Shown here: positions 9,951 through 20,152 of the stretch, piece after piece
Numbering within the stretch: position 1 is the stretch's first letter
How the letters are laid out: every line of letters begins with the position of its first letter
Source of the DNA: Deinococcus sonorensis KR-87
GTDB lineage: Bacteria > Deinococcota > Deinococci > Deinococcales > Deinococcaceae
Reading direction: 5' to 3'
NCBI RefSeq assembly: GCF_040256395.1
Contig: NZ_CP158296.1
Coordinates: 62,001-126,000 of the forward strand
Length of the DNA: 64,000 nt
Position numbers and translations under genes: made by a program
Notes under the pieces: generated by a model
Databases searched by the model: none
What the model saw: the letters and a program-made list of their open reading frames with translations, nothing else
Told to the model about the DNA's origin: nothing

Positions 9951-10799
9951 TCAGCTCCGTCCGGCCTGCTCCCTCAGCCAGACCAGGGCACGCTCCCCCG
10001 CGTGCAGCACCGAAAGGTGACCGTCGTCCGGGAAGAGGCGCAGCTCCGCCGCCGCACACTGCCCGGCCAGCCAGACGCTGTGGCTGCTCGGCACCACCCG
10101 GTCCTGACGGCCGTGCAGCAGCAGCACCGGCACCGAGACCTGCGCGGGTTCAAAACCCCAGGGCGCCACATACGCCAGATCATCGTCAATCAGCCCGCCC
10201 GGCCCGGCGGCCTGGGCCGGACCGACCACACTGTTCAGCCAGGCCCATGCACCTTTCAGGGCCTCATAGTCGGCAGGCGTGAACATCTCCGGGTCAAACG
10301 GAGGGGCAGCGGCCTCGTAGCGCTCCTTCGTCTCGCGGCCGGCGAGGGCGGCCCGCAATGACGCGACTCCGGACCGGTGCATGCCCGCAAACCAGTCGAG
10401 CCCCTCCGCCGGGTACGGCGCCAGCCCGGCCACACTGACCACAGCCTCCACACGGTCCGGGAGCAGCGCACCGCAGGCCAGCGCGTGCGGCCCCCCGCCG
10501 GAATGCCCCATCACGGCGAAGCGGTCCAGATCCAGCGCGTCGGCCAGCTGGGCCACGTCATCAGCCACGGAACCCACACGGCGCCCCGGCCGGGGGGTCG
10601 AGCCGCCGTAGTTCGGCCGGTCAAATGAGACCCAGCGCAGCCCCAGCCGCTCCGCCGCCCCTAGCAGCGGAGCGGGCGGCGGACCGATGTTGGGCGTGCC
10701 GTGGTGCCAGACCACTGGCAGCGTCCCGGTCGCCGGGCCGGTGTCGTAGAGATGCAACGTACGGCCGTCGGTTAACCGCAGGTCCAGTTCGGTCAGCAT
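9951..10799 (-). CDS. Alpha/beta-fold hydrolase
   Basis: 282 residues from the ATG at 10799; the open frame extends 67 codons further but the added part is low-complexity and a -10 hexamer TACAGT (10811-10806) lies six bases before this ATG, pointing to a leaderless start. The catalytic triad is visible: Ser in VMGHSGGGPHAL, Asp in LLHGRQDRVVP, His in DDGHLSVL. The oxyanion segment is VVWHHGTPN. Prolyl-aminopeptidase/haloalkane-dehalogenase-like family; substrate unknown. No signal peptide. Confidence 0.85.
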   Translation of the reverse strand: MLTELDLRLTDGRTLHLYDTGPATGTLPVVWHHGTPNIGPPPAPLLGAAERLGLRWVSFDRPNYGGSTPRPGRRVGSVADDVAQLADALDLDRFAVMGHSGGGPHALACGALLPDRVEAVVSVAGLAPYPAEGLDWFAGMHRSGVASLRAALAGRETKERYEAAAPPFDPEMFTPADYEALKGAWAWLNSVVGPAQAAGPGGLIDDDLAYVAPWGFEPAQVSVPVLLLHGRQDRVVPSSHSVWLAGQCAAAELRLFPDDGHLSVLHAGERALVWLREQAGRS

Positions 10800-11009
10800 G
10801 GTGCCACTGTAAATGACCCTGGCAGGACATCCAGGACTGCTCCCGGGGCGCCGGAAGCGGAGGGCCGCGCTGCGGGCGCCACCGGTGCGGTCTGGCCCGG
10901 CAGCAGGCTGGATTAAGGGGCCGCCACCGTGCGGAACACAGGAAAAAGGCCGGACAGGCACCGCACGTCTCAGGCGAAGCGGCGTCTGATGCGTACCCAC
11001 AGACAGTAG

Positions 11010-11038
11010 TTTACTTTAGTTACCTATTGCGATAACAT
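11010..11038 (+). promoter_or_regulatory. Promoter and likely MarR operator of the efflux operon
   Basis: TTTACT (11010-11015), 17-nt spacer, TAACAT (11033-11038), six bases before the marR ATG. An imperfect dyad GTTA..TAAC (11019-11036) covers the -10, the usual place for an autoregulating MarR dimer. Confidence 0.6.
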
Positions 11039-11044
11039 AAGGAT

Positions 11045-11502
11045 ATGCCCGATCCCCAGACCGCCACCGCCGTGCATCCGCCTCAGGACGTCAGCCTGTT
11101 CCTGAAGGCAATGTGGCGGCTCAACCGCGCCATGGCCCAGCAGTTCGAACCGCTGCTGCACGAGCGCCACGGCACCGAGGCCCGCAGTTATTTCATCCTG
11201 CACAGCATTCAGAGCGGCGTGCAGTATCCCAAGGCGCTGGCCGAGGAACTCAAGATGCCCAGCACCCTGATCAGCCGCTACCTGGATGACCTGAGCAAGC
11301 GCGGCCTGATCGAGCGCCACATCGACGAGCACGACTCGCGCCGCACCCTTCTGACGCTCACTCCGCTCGCCCTGCAGCTGGTGGCCGAGGTGCGTCAGAC
11401 CATTCATGACGTCACCGAGGCACGCCTGAGCCGCCTCTCGCCCACCCAGCTCAAGGGCCTCACCGACGCCCTGCGCATTCTCGTCGACGAAGGACACGCC
11501 GC

Positions 11503-11506
<4 letters not shown>
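11045..11506 (+). CDS. MarR-family transcriptional regulator
   Basis: 153 residues with the MarR winged helix: [28 protein letters not shown] is the HTH and the wing is [14 protein letters not shown] (the DxRxxxxxLT signature). MarR proteins repress neighbouring drug pumps and let go on binding phenolic or lipophilic compounds. Its stop overlaps the start of the efflux pump (ATGA), so the two are one transcription and translation unit, and a dyad over the -10 suggests autoregulation. Confidence 0.93.
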
Positions 11507-13587
<2,081 letters not shown>

Positions 13588-13602
13588 ACCCCAGCAGTTT
13601 CT

Positions 13603-13646
13603 GAACGCGCCGCATCCGAGCTCTGGCCGACGGATGCGGCGCGTTC
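13603..13646 (+). terminator. Strong hairpin terminator of the marR-efflux operon
   Basis: Perfect 16-bp stem (GAACGCGCCGCATCCG and its complement) with a 12-nt loop, 16 nt after the pump stop codon, followed by ATCTT. Confidence 0.8.
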
Positions 13647-13686
13647 ATCTTGCCGGCATCCGGCTCCGTGGGCGTAGCATGCCGCC

Positions 13687-14172
13687 ATGACTGCCACCCC
13701 TGCATCCCCTTCCACCCCCGCCCTGTATCACCGCGTGCTGGTCGCCAGCGGGGGCGCGCCCCACTCGGTTCAGGCGGTGCAGCGGGCGGTGCAGCTGGCC
13801 CGGCACTTCGGCGCGGAGCTGCATCTGGTGGTGGTGGTGCCGGCGGCGTCCAGCCCGCTGGTCAACATGGCCGCCGGACTGCCCGGCAGCGAGATGCTGG
13901 AGGCGGACGCCCTGGCCAGCGCGAGCGCCACCCGGCAGCTGCACCTGCAGCAGACCGCCGCGCAGGCACGAGCACAGGGCCTGACGGTCCACGAACACCT
14001 GATTCAGGCCATGAAACCGGCCGACGCCATCCTGTCGGTGGCGCGCGAGGTGCAGGCCGACCTGATCGTGCTGGGCCGCCGCCACACCTCGGCCTTCAGC
14101 GCCGCGATGGCCGGCAGCACCGGCGACGCCGTGAGCCACGCGGCCACCGCCGACGTCCTGATCGCCCGCTGA
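13687..14172 (+). CDS. Universal stress protein (UspA family)
   Basis: 161 residues, one Usp domain. The strands HRVLVASGGAPHS and AELHLVVVV and the end motif DAVSHAATADVLIAR are typical. The ATP-loop consensus G-2x-G-9x-G(S/T) reads GRRHTSAFSAAMAGST: the second Gly is His, so ATP binding may be weak or absent. A leaderless start is likely: TAGCAT (13675-13680) lies six bases before the ATG and no Shine-Dalgarno is seen. Cytoplasmic; role in stress survival inferred from the family only. Convergent with the PAS kinase, 2 bp apart. Confidence 0.85.
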   Translation: MTATPASPSTPALYHRVLVASGGAPHSVQAVQRAVQLARHFGAELHLVVVVPAASSPLVNMAAGLPGSEMLEADALASASATRQLHLQQTAAQARAQGLTVHEHLIQAMKPADAILSVAREVQADLIVLGRRHTSAFSAAMAGSTGDAVSHAATADVLIAR

Positions 14173-14174
14173 GG

Positions 14175-15371
14175 TCAGCGGAGCAGCTGTTCGGTCTCCT
14201 GCTCGGCGCAGAGTGCATCCTGCCGGGGGAGCGCAAAGCCGAAGGTGGCTCCCTCGTCCGGCTGGCCATGCGCGAACACCCGTCCGCCATGGCGCGCGAC
14301 GATGCGCCGCACGTTCGCCAGCCCCACCCCGACCCCCTCGAATTCGCGCTGGCTGTGCAGGCGCTGAAATACCCCGAACAGGCGGTCCTGCTGGCCGGCC
14401 TCGAAGCCGGCGCCGTTGTCCTGCACGCTCACCACCCACTCGTGCGGCCACGCCTCGGCACGCACCCGGATCTGCGCCACCGGCCGGCCACGCGTGAACT
14501 TGACCGCGTTGCTGAGCAGGTTGGTGACGACCTGCTGCAGGGTGGTGGGGTCGCCGTGCACCTCCGGCAGCTCCGGGACGTCCCACTCGATGCAGCGGTC
14601 CTGCAGTTCCGGAGTGAGCTCGCTGCGGGCCTGCTCCACCAGCGCGCCCAGCGCCACCCGGCCCGGCTGCAGCGGCCGCCGACTGGTGCGCGACAGGTCC
14701 AGCATCGCGTCAATCAGGGTGTTCATGCGGTCGGCCGACTGCTGAATCACTTCCAGATGATGGTGCAGCTTCTCCTCGGCCACCGGGCGCTGCCGGGCGT
14801 CACGCTGCGCCAGTTCCGCGAAGCCCTTGATGTGACGCACCGGGGCCCGCAGGTCGTGCGACACGCTGTAGGCGAAGGCTTCCAGCTCCGCGTTGGCCGC
14901 CAGCAGCGCGGCGCGCTCGGCCTCCAGTTCGCGGGTGCGGGCCGCCACCCGCGCCTCCAGCGTGGCGTTGCTGCGCTGCAGCGCCAGCTCCGTCTCCTTG
15001 ATGGCCGTGATGTCGCGCGACAGCCCGTAGAGCCGCATGGCCGCGCCCGTGTCATCCCGCTCCACAAAGGTGTGCTGTTCCACCCAGATCACCTGCGCGT
15101 CGTCACGCACGAAGCGGTACTGCAGCACCGACTCCTGCAGCTCACCGCTCCGCAGGCGCTGGAAGGCCGCCAGGATCAGCGGACGGTCCTGCTCGTGCAC
15201 GTTGCCGAGGTAGTCAGCGAGCGTGGGCTGCCCGTGCTGGACCCCCAGCAACGCGCGCAGTTCTGGAGAGCGGTAGCCGCTGCCGTCCCGCAGATCGAAT
15301 TCCCAGGCGCCCTGCCGCGCCGCCCTGAGCGCCAGGCTCAGGCGCTCCTCACTCGCGCGCGGTTCGCTCAT
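14175..15371 (-). CDS. PAS-domain sensor histidine kinase
   Basis: 398 residues from the ATG at 15371 (TATCAT at 15383-15378 gives a leaderless start). PAS fold at about 15-120 (WEFDLRDGSGYRSPELRALLG.., then RLYGLSRDITAIK), a coiled coil, HisKA with phospho-acceptor His172 in SVSHDLRAPVRHIKG, then HATPase with N-box LLSNAVKFTRG, G1 DNGAGFE and G2 GVGVGLANVRRIVARHGG. No TM segment, so it senses a cytoplasmic signal. The layout (SHDLRAP, bacteriophytochrome-like HisKA) resembles the degenerate kinase at 42442-44226. No response regulator is adjacent. Confidence 0.9.
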   Translation of the reverse strand: MSEPRASEERLSLALRAARQGAWEFDLRDGSGYRSPELRALLGVQHGQPTLADYLGNVHEQDRPLILAAFQRLRSGELQESVLQYRFVRDDAQVIWVEQHTFVERDDTGAAMRLYGLSRDITAIKETELALQRSNATLEARVAARTRELEAERAALLAANAELEAFAYSVSHDLRAPVRHIKGFAELAQRDARQRPVAEEKLHHHLEVIQQSADRMNTLIDAMLDLSRTSRRPLQPGRVALGALVEQARSELTPELQDRCIEWDVPELPEVHGDPTTLQQVVTNLLSNAVKFTRGRPVAQIRVRAEAWPHEWVVSVQDNGAGFEAGQQDRLFGVFQRLHSQREFEGVGVGLANVRRIVARHGGRVFAHGQPDEGATFGFALPRQDALCAEQETEQLLR

Positions 15372-15424
15372 GCGGCCATGATAGCGGCCCACCCGGCACT
15401 GAGCCGTGATGAGCGGCCGGCGGA

Positions 15425-15682
15425 CTACGGATTCCAGCTGGCAGGCAACGCGCCGGTGGGACCGGGTCGCAGCAGCGCGCAGCCCACGCCGTCAATCAGG
15501 CGGCGGGCCTCTGCCCACGGCCCCTCGGCGTGGGCCGGATCCGGCGCCCTCAGGCAGGGGGCCGCGCCGTTCACCGACGCCTGGCTCCACTGCCAGACGC
15601 GCACCGTCAGGGTCATGCTCCCCAGCAGCACCGCCCCGCAGCACATCAGCTGGGCGTTCAATCTGGCCTGCGTGCGACTCAT
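15425..15682 (-). CDS. Hypothetical small protein with one N-terminal hydrophobic segment
   Basis: About 85 residues from the ATG at 15682 (an alternative ATG lies 11 codons upstream). One hydrophobic segment, LMCCGAVLLGSMTLTVRVW, follows a basic N-terminus, then a short polar tail. I do not recognise it. The reading frame is open and codon choice is compatible with coding, but nothing else supports it; TACGGT nine bases upstream of the ATG could be a -10. Confidence 0.35.
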   Translation of the reverse strand: MSRTQARLNAQLMCCGAVLLGSMTLTVRVWQWSQASVNGAAPCLRAPDPAHAEGPWAEARRLIDGVGCALLRPGPTGALPASWNP

Positions 15683-15841
15683 CCGGTCTGAACCGTAACA
15701 GACACGCTCCTTCATCGTCCGCTGGGGATGGCGGGGGGAGTCGCCCGCTCAAGCACATCTGCATGTCCGGCTCATCTGGCGTCAGGCTGGAGCCATCTCT
15801 GGGTGGCCCCTTCCGGGCATGGGTCGTCTCCCCGGACCGGG

Positions 15842-15847
15842 TACGCT
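15842..15847 (+). promoter_or_regulatory. Leaderless -10 element (TACGCT) of micro-ORF and kinase
   Basis: TACGCT ends 5 nt before the ATG of the 46-codon ORF; no Shine-Dalgarno precedes that ATG. Confidence 0.5.
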
Positions 15848-15852
15848 GAGGC

Positions 15853-15993
15853 ATGTTCGTGTCCGCGTGGTTCATGATGCCACTCCTGCTGGCTCCCGTG
15901 CCGGCACTCGCCGGGCCGCCGCACATCCGCAAGGTGCAGGGCCGCACCCGCACCGAGGCAGCCCTCACCGCGGACCGCTGGGTGAGCGAGTAA
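15853..15993 (+). CDS. 46-residue secreted or leader micro-protein, coupled to APH-fold kinase
   Basis: ATG at 15853, stop TAA at 15991-15993. The first 20 residues look like a short Sec signal (hydrophobic core with MMPLLLAPVPALA, possible cleavage after ALA-G), followed by 26 basic/polar residues ending DRWVSE. A leaderless -10 (TACGCT) sits five bases before the ATG. The stop and the next gene's start share a base (TAATG at 15991-15995), the classic re-initiation arrangement. It may be a true small secreted protein or a translational leader for the kinase. No homologue is recognised. Confidence 0.55.
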   Translation: MFVSAWFMMPLLLAPVPALAGPPHIRKVQGRTRTEAALTADRWVSE

Positions 15994-16982
15994 TGGACCT
16001 GTCCACCCTGGCCCCCACGCTGCAGGCGAACTACGGCCTGACCGCCGCGCTGACCCCCGCGCCACTCGCCGCCGAGGGACACAACAACACGCTGATCGGC
16101 CTGGATACGCCCCAGGGCGCCTACGTGCTCAAGCTGATGGCGCAGGCACCCCAGGAGGCCCAGCAGCGTGAACTCCGGCTGCTGGAGCAGCTGTCCCGCC
16201 AGCACTTGCCGTTTAAAGTGGCACAGCCATGCCGTACCCTGCAGGGCGAGTGGAGCGTGGCGCTGCCACCCCCGGACAGGCGCCATCTGATGGTGCTGCC
16301 GCGCCTGCCCGGCGGTCGGGTGCCGAACCAGCCGGACGCCTGGAGGCAGGTGGGCGAAACCTTACGTTCCCTGCACGGCGCGCTGGCCCACCTGCCCGCT
16401 GGGGCCGCTCCCCTGCCGCTTGACTGGACCCGGCCGGACCTCCTGCACCCCGCTGTGCTGGATCCGGTCGCACTGGCCCAGCAGCGGCCCGAGCTGTGGG
16501 GTGGTGTGGAGCGGGCACGGACCTGGGCCGAGCACTACCGGGTTGCCCGGCAGATGATGGCGACCCGGCTGGCTCCGCTGTCCCGGCAGCTGATTCACGG
16601 CGACTTCAACACGCCAAATCTGCTCTTCGATCACGGCCGCGTTACGGCGGTGCTGGATTTCGAGTTCGCGTCGGTCGCGCCCCCGCTGCTGGATGTGGCA
16701 ACCGCGCTCAGCGAGGTACTGCAGGATGGCCCATTGCCCCGCTGGGACCTTGCCCGCGCGCTGCTGGACGGGTACGGCCCGCTGAGTGCGGCGGAGCAGG
16801 CCGCGCTGCCCGCCGCCCTCCTGGCACGCCAGACAGCGGTGGGGGTGTGGGGTCTGGGTCAGGCGCTGGAGCACGGCCCGACCACGACCACCTTGGCCCG
16901 GCTGAACGCACTGGGCCAGCTGCTGGCGCTGATCCAGACCGAAGCCGGACAGCTGCGGACCCTGACGGACACGTCCACCTGA
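15993..16982 (+). CDS. Aminoglycoside-phosphotransferase-fold kinase
   Basis: 329 residues of the APH/choline-kinase fold (PF01636). Brenner's motif with the catalytic Asp is HGDFNTPNLLFD and the Mg-binding Asp is in VLDFEFASVAPPLLDVA. The N-lobe has NNTLIGLDTPQGAYVLKL with the ATP Lys. Substrate could be a small alcohol such as homoserine, choline or a sugar; nothing suggests antibiotic resistance. The start at 15993 overlaps the stop of the micro-ORF; no separate Shine-Dalgarno, so translation probably depends on that ORF. Confidence 0.82.
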   Translation: MDLSTLAPTLQANYGLTAALTPAPLAAEGHNNTLIGLDTPQGAYVLKLMAQAPQEAQQRELRLLEQLSRQHLPFKVAQPCRTLQGEWSVALPPPDRRHLMVLPRLPGGRVPNQPDAWRQVGETLRSLHGALAHLPAGAAPLPLDWTRPDLLHPAVLDPVALAQQRPELWGGVERARTWAEHYRVARQMMATRLAPLSRQLIHGDFNTPNLLFDHGRVTAVLDFEFASVAPPLLDVATALSEVLQDGPLPRWDLARALLDGYGPLSAAEQAALPAALLARQTAVGVWGLGQALEHGPTTTTLARLNALGQLLALIQTEAGQLRTLTDTST

Positions 16983-17235
16983 CTCGAAATGATCGGCCGA
17001 ATCGCTTCATGGATGAGCGCGCCTCGCACAGGGGTCCCCGGCACTGGCACTTTCGAGTTGTTCAGCTGCACAGCGTTGGCCTACACCTGCACTGAGCACG
17101 GCGAATGAGCAGCGTCCCTGGACTGTCCCTGTTGCCTTCATCGGCCCGCTGCCTTGTCCGCTCCGGGCCTGACTTGCGGGCCGTCTCAGGCTGTCCGACG
17201 GGCGGCCGTTGTCTGTTTACCCGAACGCTGGGGTG
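16983..17235. other. Intergenic stretch without recognised content
   Basis: About 250 bp between the kinase stop and the CoA-transferase promoter. No gene, repeat or clear terminator was found. Confidence 0.45.
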
Positions 17236-17263
17236 TTGCAGGTGGGGTGCAGCGGTGTAGATT
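17236..17263 (+). promoter_or_regulatory. Promoter of the CoA-transferase operon
   Basis: TTGCAG (17236-17241), 16-nt spacer, TAGATT (17258-17263). Transcription would start near 17270, giving a leader of about 70 nt. Confidence 0.6.
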
Positions 17264-17287
17264 CTGGTTCGTTCATCACCGGGCCGT

Positions 17288-17339
17288 GACCTCCTGCTTT
17301 GCAGGAAGGTCAGGGTGGCCGGTGGTCCGGTTGGAGGGG
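17288..17339 (+). promoter_or_regulatory. Leader hairpin that can mask the CoA-transferase ribosome site
   Basis: GACCTCCTGC (17288-17297) pairs with GCAGGAAGGTC (17301-17311) around TTT. The CCTCC inside the first arm (17290-17294) is also complementary to the GGAGG of the Shine-Dalgarno at 17333-17337, so two exclusive folds are possible: one frees and one hides the ribosome site. Confidence 0.4.
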
Positions 17340-17342
17340 TGA

Positions 17343-18041
17343 ATGACGAAGGAGTATGAGAGTGCGGCGGCAGCGCTGCGGGGGGTGGTGCAGGACGGGC
17401 AGACGCTGGCGGTGGGCGGCTTCGGGCTGTGCGGCGTGCCCGAGGCGCTGATCCTGGCGCTGCGCGACAGCGGCGTGCGCGACCTGACCGTGGCCAGCAA
17501 CAACGCCGGCGCCGACGGCTTCGCGCTGTGGGAGCTGCTGCAGACCCGCCAGATCCGCAAGATGATCAGCAGCTACGTCGGCGAGAACGCCGAGTTCGCC
17601 CGCCAGTACCTCGCGGGCGAGCTGGAGCTGGAGTTCACCCCGCAGGGCACCCTGGCCGAGCGCCTGCGGGCCGGCGGCGCCGGCATCCCCGGCTTCTACA
17701 CCCGCACCGGGGTCGGCACCGTGATCGCCGAGGGCAAAGAGCACCACGACTTCGACGGGCAGACGTACATCCTCGAGCGCGGCATCCGCGCGGACGTGGG
17801 GCTGGTCAAGGCCTGGAAGGGCGACCGGGCCGGCAACCTGATCTACCGCAAGACCGCGCGCAACTTCAACCCGCTGGTGGCGATGAGTGGCCGCGTCACC
17901 ATCGCGGAGGTGGAGGTGCTGGTGGAGGTGGGTGAGCTGGACCCGGATCAGGTGCACACCCCGGGCATCTATGTGCAGCGGCTGGTCCACAACCCCACGC
18001 CCCGGAAACTGATCGAGAAGCGCACCGTGCGGGAGGGTTGA
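17343..18041 (+). CDS. scoA: 3-oxoacid CoA-transferase, subunit A
   Basis: 232 residues, the alpha subunit of a family I CoA-transferase. The CoA-binding signature [13 protein letters not shown] is near residue 20, then [11 protein letters not shown], and [13 protein letters not shown] in the middle. Together with subunit B it moves CoA from succinyl-CoA (or acetyl-CoA) to a 3-oxo acid such as acetoacetate, feeding ketone bodies or branched-chain degradation products into central metabolism. GGAGGGG stands just before the ATG. Subunit B follows after 1 nt. Confidence 0.92.
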   Translation: MTKEYESAAAALRGVVQDGQTLAVGGFGLCGVPEALILALRDSGVRDLTVASNNAGADGFALWELLQTRQIRKMISSYVGENAEFARQYLAGELELEFTPQGTLAERLRAGGAGIPGFYTRTGVGTVIAEGKEHHDFDGQTYILERGIRADVGLVKAWKGDRAGNLIYRKTARNFNPLVAMSGRVTIAEVEVLVEVGELDPDQVHTPGIYVQRLVHNPTPRKLIEKRTVREG

Positions 18042-18042
18042 G

Positions 18043-18678
18043 ATGAGCTGGAGCCGGGACGAGATGGCGGCGCGTGCGGCGCAGGAGCTGCAGGACGGGA
18101 TGTACGTGAACCTGGGCATCGGGCTGCCCACGCTGGTGGCGAACTTCATTCCCGACGGGGTGGACGTGATGCTGCAGTCGGAGAACGGGCTGCTGGGCAT
18201 CGGGCCGTTTCCCACTGAAGCGGAGCTGGACAGTGACCTGATCAATGCGGGCAAGCAGACGGTCACGGCGGTGGCGGGGGCGAGCTTCTTCTCGAGCGCG
18301 GAGAGCTTCGCGATGATCCGGGGGGGGCATGTGGACCTGGCGATCCTGGGGGCGATGCAGGTGAGCGAGCGCGGGGACCTGGCGAACTGGATGATTCCGG
18401 GGAAGATGGTCAAGGGGATGGGCGGGGCGATGGACCTGGTGGCGGGGGTGCGGCGGGTGGTGGTGCTGATGGAGCACGCGGCCAAAGACGGCAGCCCGAA
18501 GCTGCTGCGGGCGTGCACGTTGCCGCTGACCGGGGCGGGGGTGGTGCACCGCGTCATCACCGAGCTCGGGGTGCTGGACGTCACCCCTCACGGCTTCCAG
18601 CTGGTCGAACTCGCCCCACACGTCGCCTTCGATCACCTCCAGGACCACACGGGCGCTCCGGTCCAGACCGCCGGCTGA
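18043..18678 (+). CDS. scoB: 3-oxoacid CoA-transferase, subunit B
   Basis: 211 residues, beta subunit carrying the catalytic Glu47 in [13 protein letters not shown], which forms the glutamyl-CoA thioester intermediate. Other family marks: [29 protein letters not shown] and [19 protein letters not shown]. Length is usual for SCOT subunit B. It has GGAGGGTTGAG around the junction with subunit A and is translated with it. The 3' end lies 12 bp from the convergent AlgX-like gene. Confidence 0.93.
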   Translation: MSWSRDEMAARAAQELQDGMYVNLGIGLPTLVANFIPDGVDVMLQSENGLLGIGPFPTEAELDSDLINAGKQTVTAVAGASFFSSAESFAMIRGGHVDLAILGAMQVSERGDLANWMIPGKMVKGMGGAMDLVAGVRRVVVLMEHAAKDGSPKLLRACTLPLTGAGVVHRVITELGVLDVTPHGFQLVELAPHVAFDHLQDHTGAPVQTAG

Positions 18679-18690
18679 CCGGGTCCTTGC

Positions 18691-19986
18691 TCAGCGCACA
18701 GCCATCAGGTCCAGCTGTGCGCTGCTGCTTCCCAGGTCCGCCTGCACCTGCACCGATTTGAGCGGCGCACTTCCGGCCTTGAGCTCGAGATACCACACCC
18801 CGGTGTTCTCGATCAGGTCGGAGCGCTGCAGCGTGACCTTCTCGGTCTGCTGATCGGCGTAACTGAGTGTGAAGTCGAGCTGCCGGACCGTCACGTCCGG
18901 AACCGTCACACGCACGAACCCCTGAGCGCCGGCCAGACTCACCTGTGGCGGGGCCATCAGCTGCAGGGTGCCGTCCTTCACGTCCTTCGTGGTCGCCGCC
19001 ACCGCGTACTGATCTTTGGTGTACACGCTCGGGAGCAGTTGCCGGTAGAAGGTTTCACGCCGTGGGAAATGGTCGAGCGACGTCCAGATCAGGAACAGGG
19101 GCGGGCGCTGATCGGCCGGGCGGCTCAGAAAATACTGAAGGATGGGCAGGTCTGAGCCGCCGCCACGGATGTAGTCGTTGGACACCGGAATGCCCATCTG
19201 GGCCGTCAGCTGGTCCGCAAAGCCGTATTCAGGCGTGCCGTAGCTGTCCACCACCCAGTCGATCACCGGGGCGTCGTCCAGCAGGCCCAGGTCGGCGGGG
19301 GCCTGGAGCACGAACTTCGGGTGCTTCTCGGCCGGGAATTTGACCTTGCAGTAGATCTCGGCGAAGCGTCGGTAACTGTCTTCAAACCGGTGCTCGGTCA
19401 TCCCCTGCTGCACGATGGTGTACTTGTGCGTGGGAACCTTGGCCAGCTCCGCCGCGTATGTGGTCTTCAGGTACGAGGCCAGGGCGGCGGCGTAGTACTG
19501 CGCGCCCAGGGAGGTCCAGTGATGGTCGGTCCGGAACAGGAAGTCGTCGCGGTGGGTGGTGGCCTTGTAGCGGTCGGTGACCGTGAGGTAGTCGAAGGCC
19601 GCGATGCCCAGGCGCTGCAGTTCGGTGATGAACAGCCGGAAGTTGGCCCGGTCACGCTGCGGGTCGAAGTCGGCCAGCAGGGGGTCGGTCCAGTCCACAT
19701 ACTCAGGGTTGACCAGCGCGGGCGGCGCGGCCGGCGCCACGATCAGGTGGGTGCCCTGCCGGGCCAGCAAGGTGTTCAGCCGCTGGTAGTAGCTGGCGTA
19801 CTGCTCGGTCGATTGGGTGAAGTCGCGGCCGAAGGTGAAGGTGCTGTAGAGCCGTCCGCCCTGCCCCTGCACGAAAAACTCGTACTTCGGGTCGCCACCG
19901 ATATGCCGGATCTTGTCGCACCCGGCGATCGACTGGGCCGCCGCCGGCGTCGAAACGAGCAGCAGCGCCGTGACCAGAAGCTTCAT
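18691..19986 (-). CDS. AlgX/AlgJ-like SGNH-fold O-acetyltransferase-type protein
   Basis: 431 residues from the ATG at 19986, with TACGCT (19999-19994) seven bases upstream; a longer frame lacks a signal sequence in the right place. The signal peptide is MKLLVTALLLVSTPAAAQ. The AlgX/AlgJ/DHHW motif FRTDHHWTSLGAQ gives the catalytic Asp and His; the likely nucleophile Ser is in WVVDSYGTPEYG. The C-terminal ~110 residues are beta-rich, like the carbohydrate-binding module of AlgX. Such periplasmic proteins O-acetylate exopolysaccharides. No alginate or membrane acyltransferase (MBOAT) gene is nearby, so its acceptor and donor partner are unknown. Confidence 0.75.
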   Translation of the reverse strand: MKLLVTALLLVSTPAAAQSIAGCDKIRHIGGDPKYEFFVQGQGGRLYSTFTFGRDFTQSTEQYASYYQRLNTLLARQGTHLIVAPAAPPALVNPEYVDWTDPLLADFDPQRDRANFRLFITELQRLGIAAFDYLTVTDRYKATTHRDDFLFRTDHHWTSLGAQYYAAALASYLKTTYAAELAKVPTHKYTIVQQGMTEHRFEDSYRRFAEIYCKVKFPAEKHPKFVLQAPADLGLLDDAPVIDWVVDSYGTPEYGFADQLTAQMGIPVSNDYIRGGGSDLPILQYFLSRPADQRPPLFLIWTSLDHFPRRETFYRQLLPSVYTKDQYAVAATTKDVKDGTLQLMAPPQVSLAGAQGFVRVTVPDVTVRQLDFTLSYADQQTEKVTLQRSDLIENTGVWYLELKAGSAPLKSVQVQADLGSSSAQLDLMAVR

Positions 19987-19993
19987 GATGCCG

Positions 19994-19999
19994 AGCGTA
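19994..19999 (-). promoter_or_regulatory. Leaderless -10 element (TACGCT) of the AlgX-like gene
   Basis: On the minus strand TACGCT ends seven bases before the ATG at 19986. It lies in the 166-bp divergent region shared with the TelA operon. Confidence 0.45.
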
Positions 20000-20152
20000 C
20001 ACAACTGAATCGCAGAAACGATGAGAGCCGTGAGATTTTTGTAGGCGTTGGTCGCCGTCAGATGAAGACAGCCCCCACCAACTCCAGCAATCTGCTGAGC
20101 TTTCGGGGGCCACACTGTGGGGAGTAATGTTCCGCTTCGAGGAGTGCTCGTC

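Noticed and set aside
15993..16982. Aminoglycoside resistance gene
   Set aside because: Only the general APH fold is supported; no motif or context points to an antibiotic substrate.
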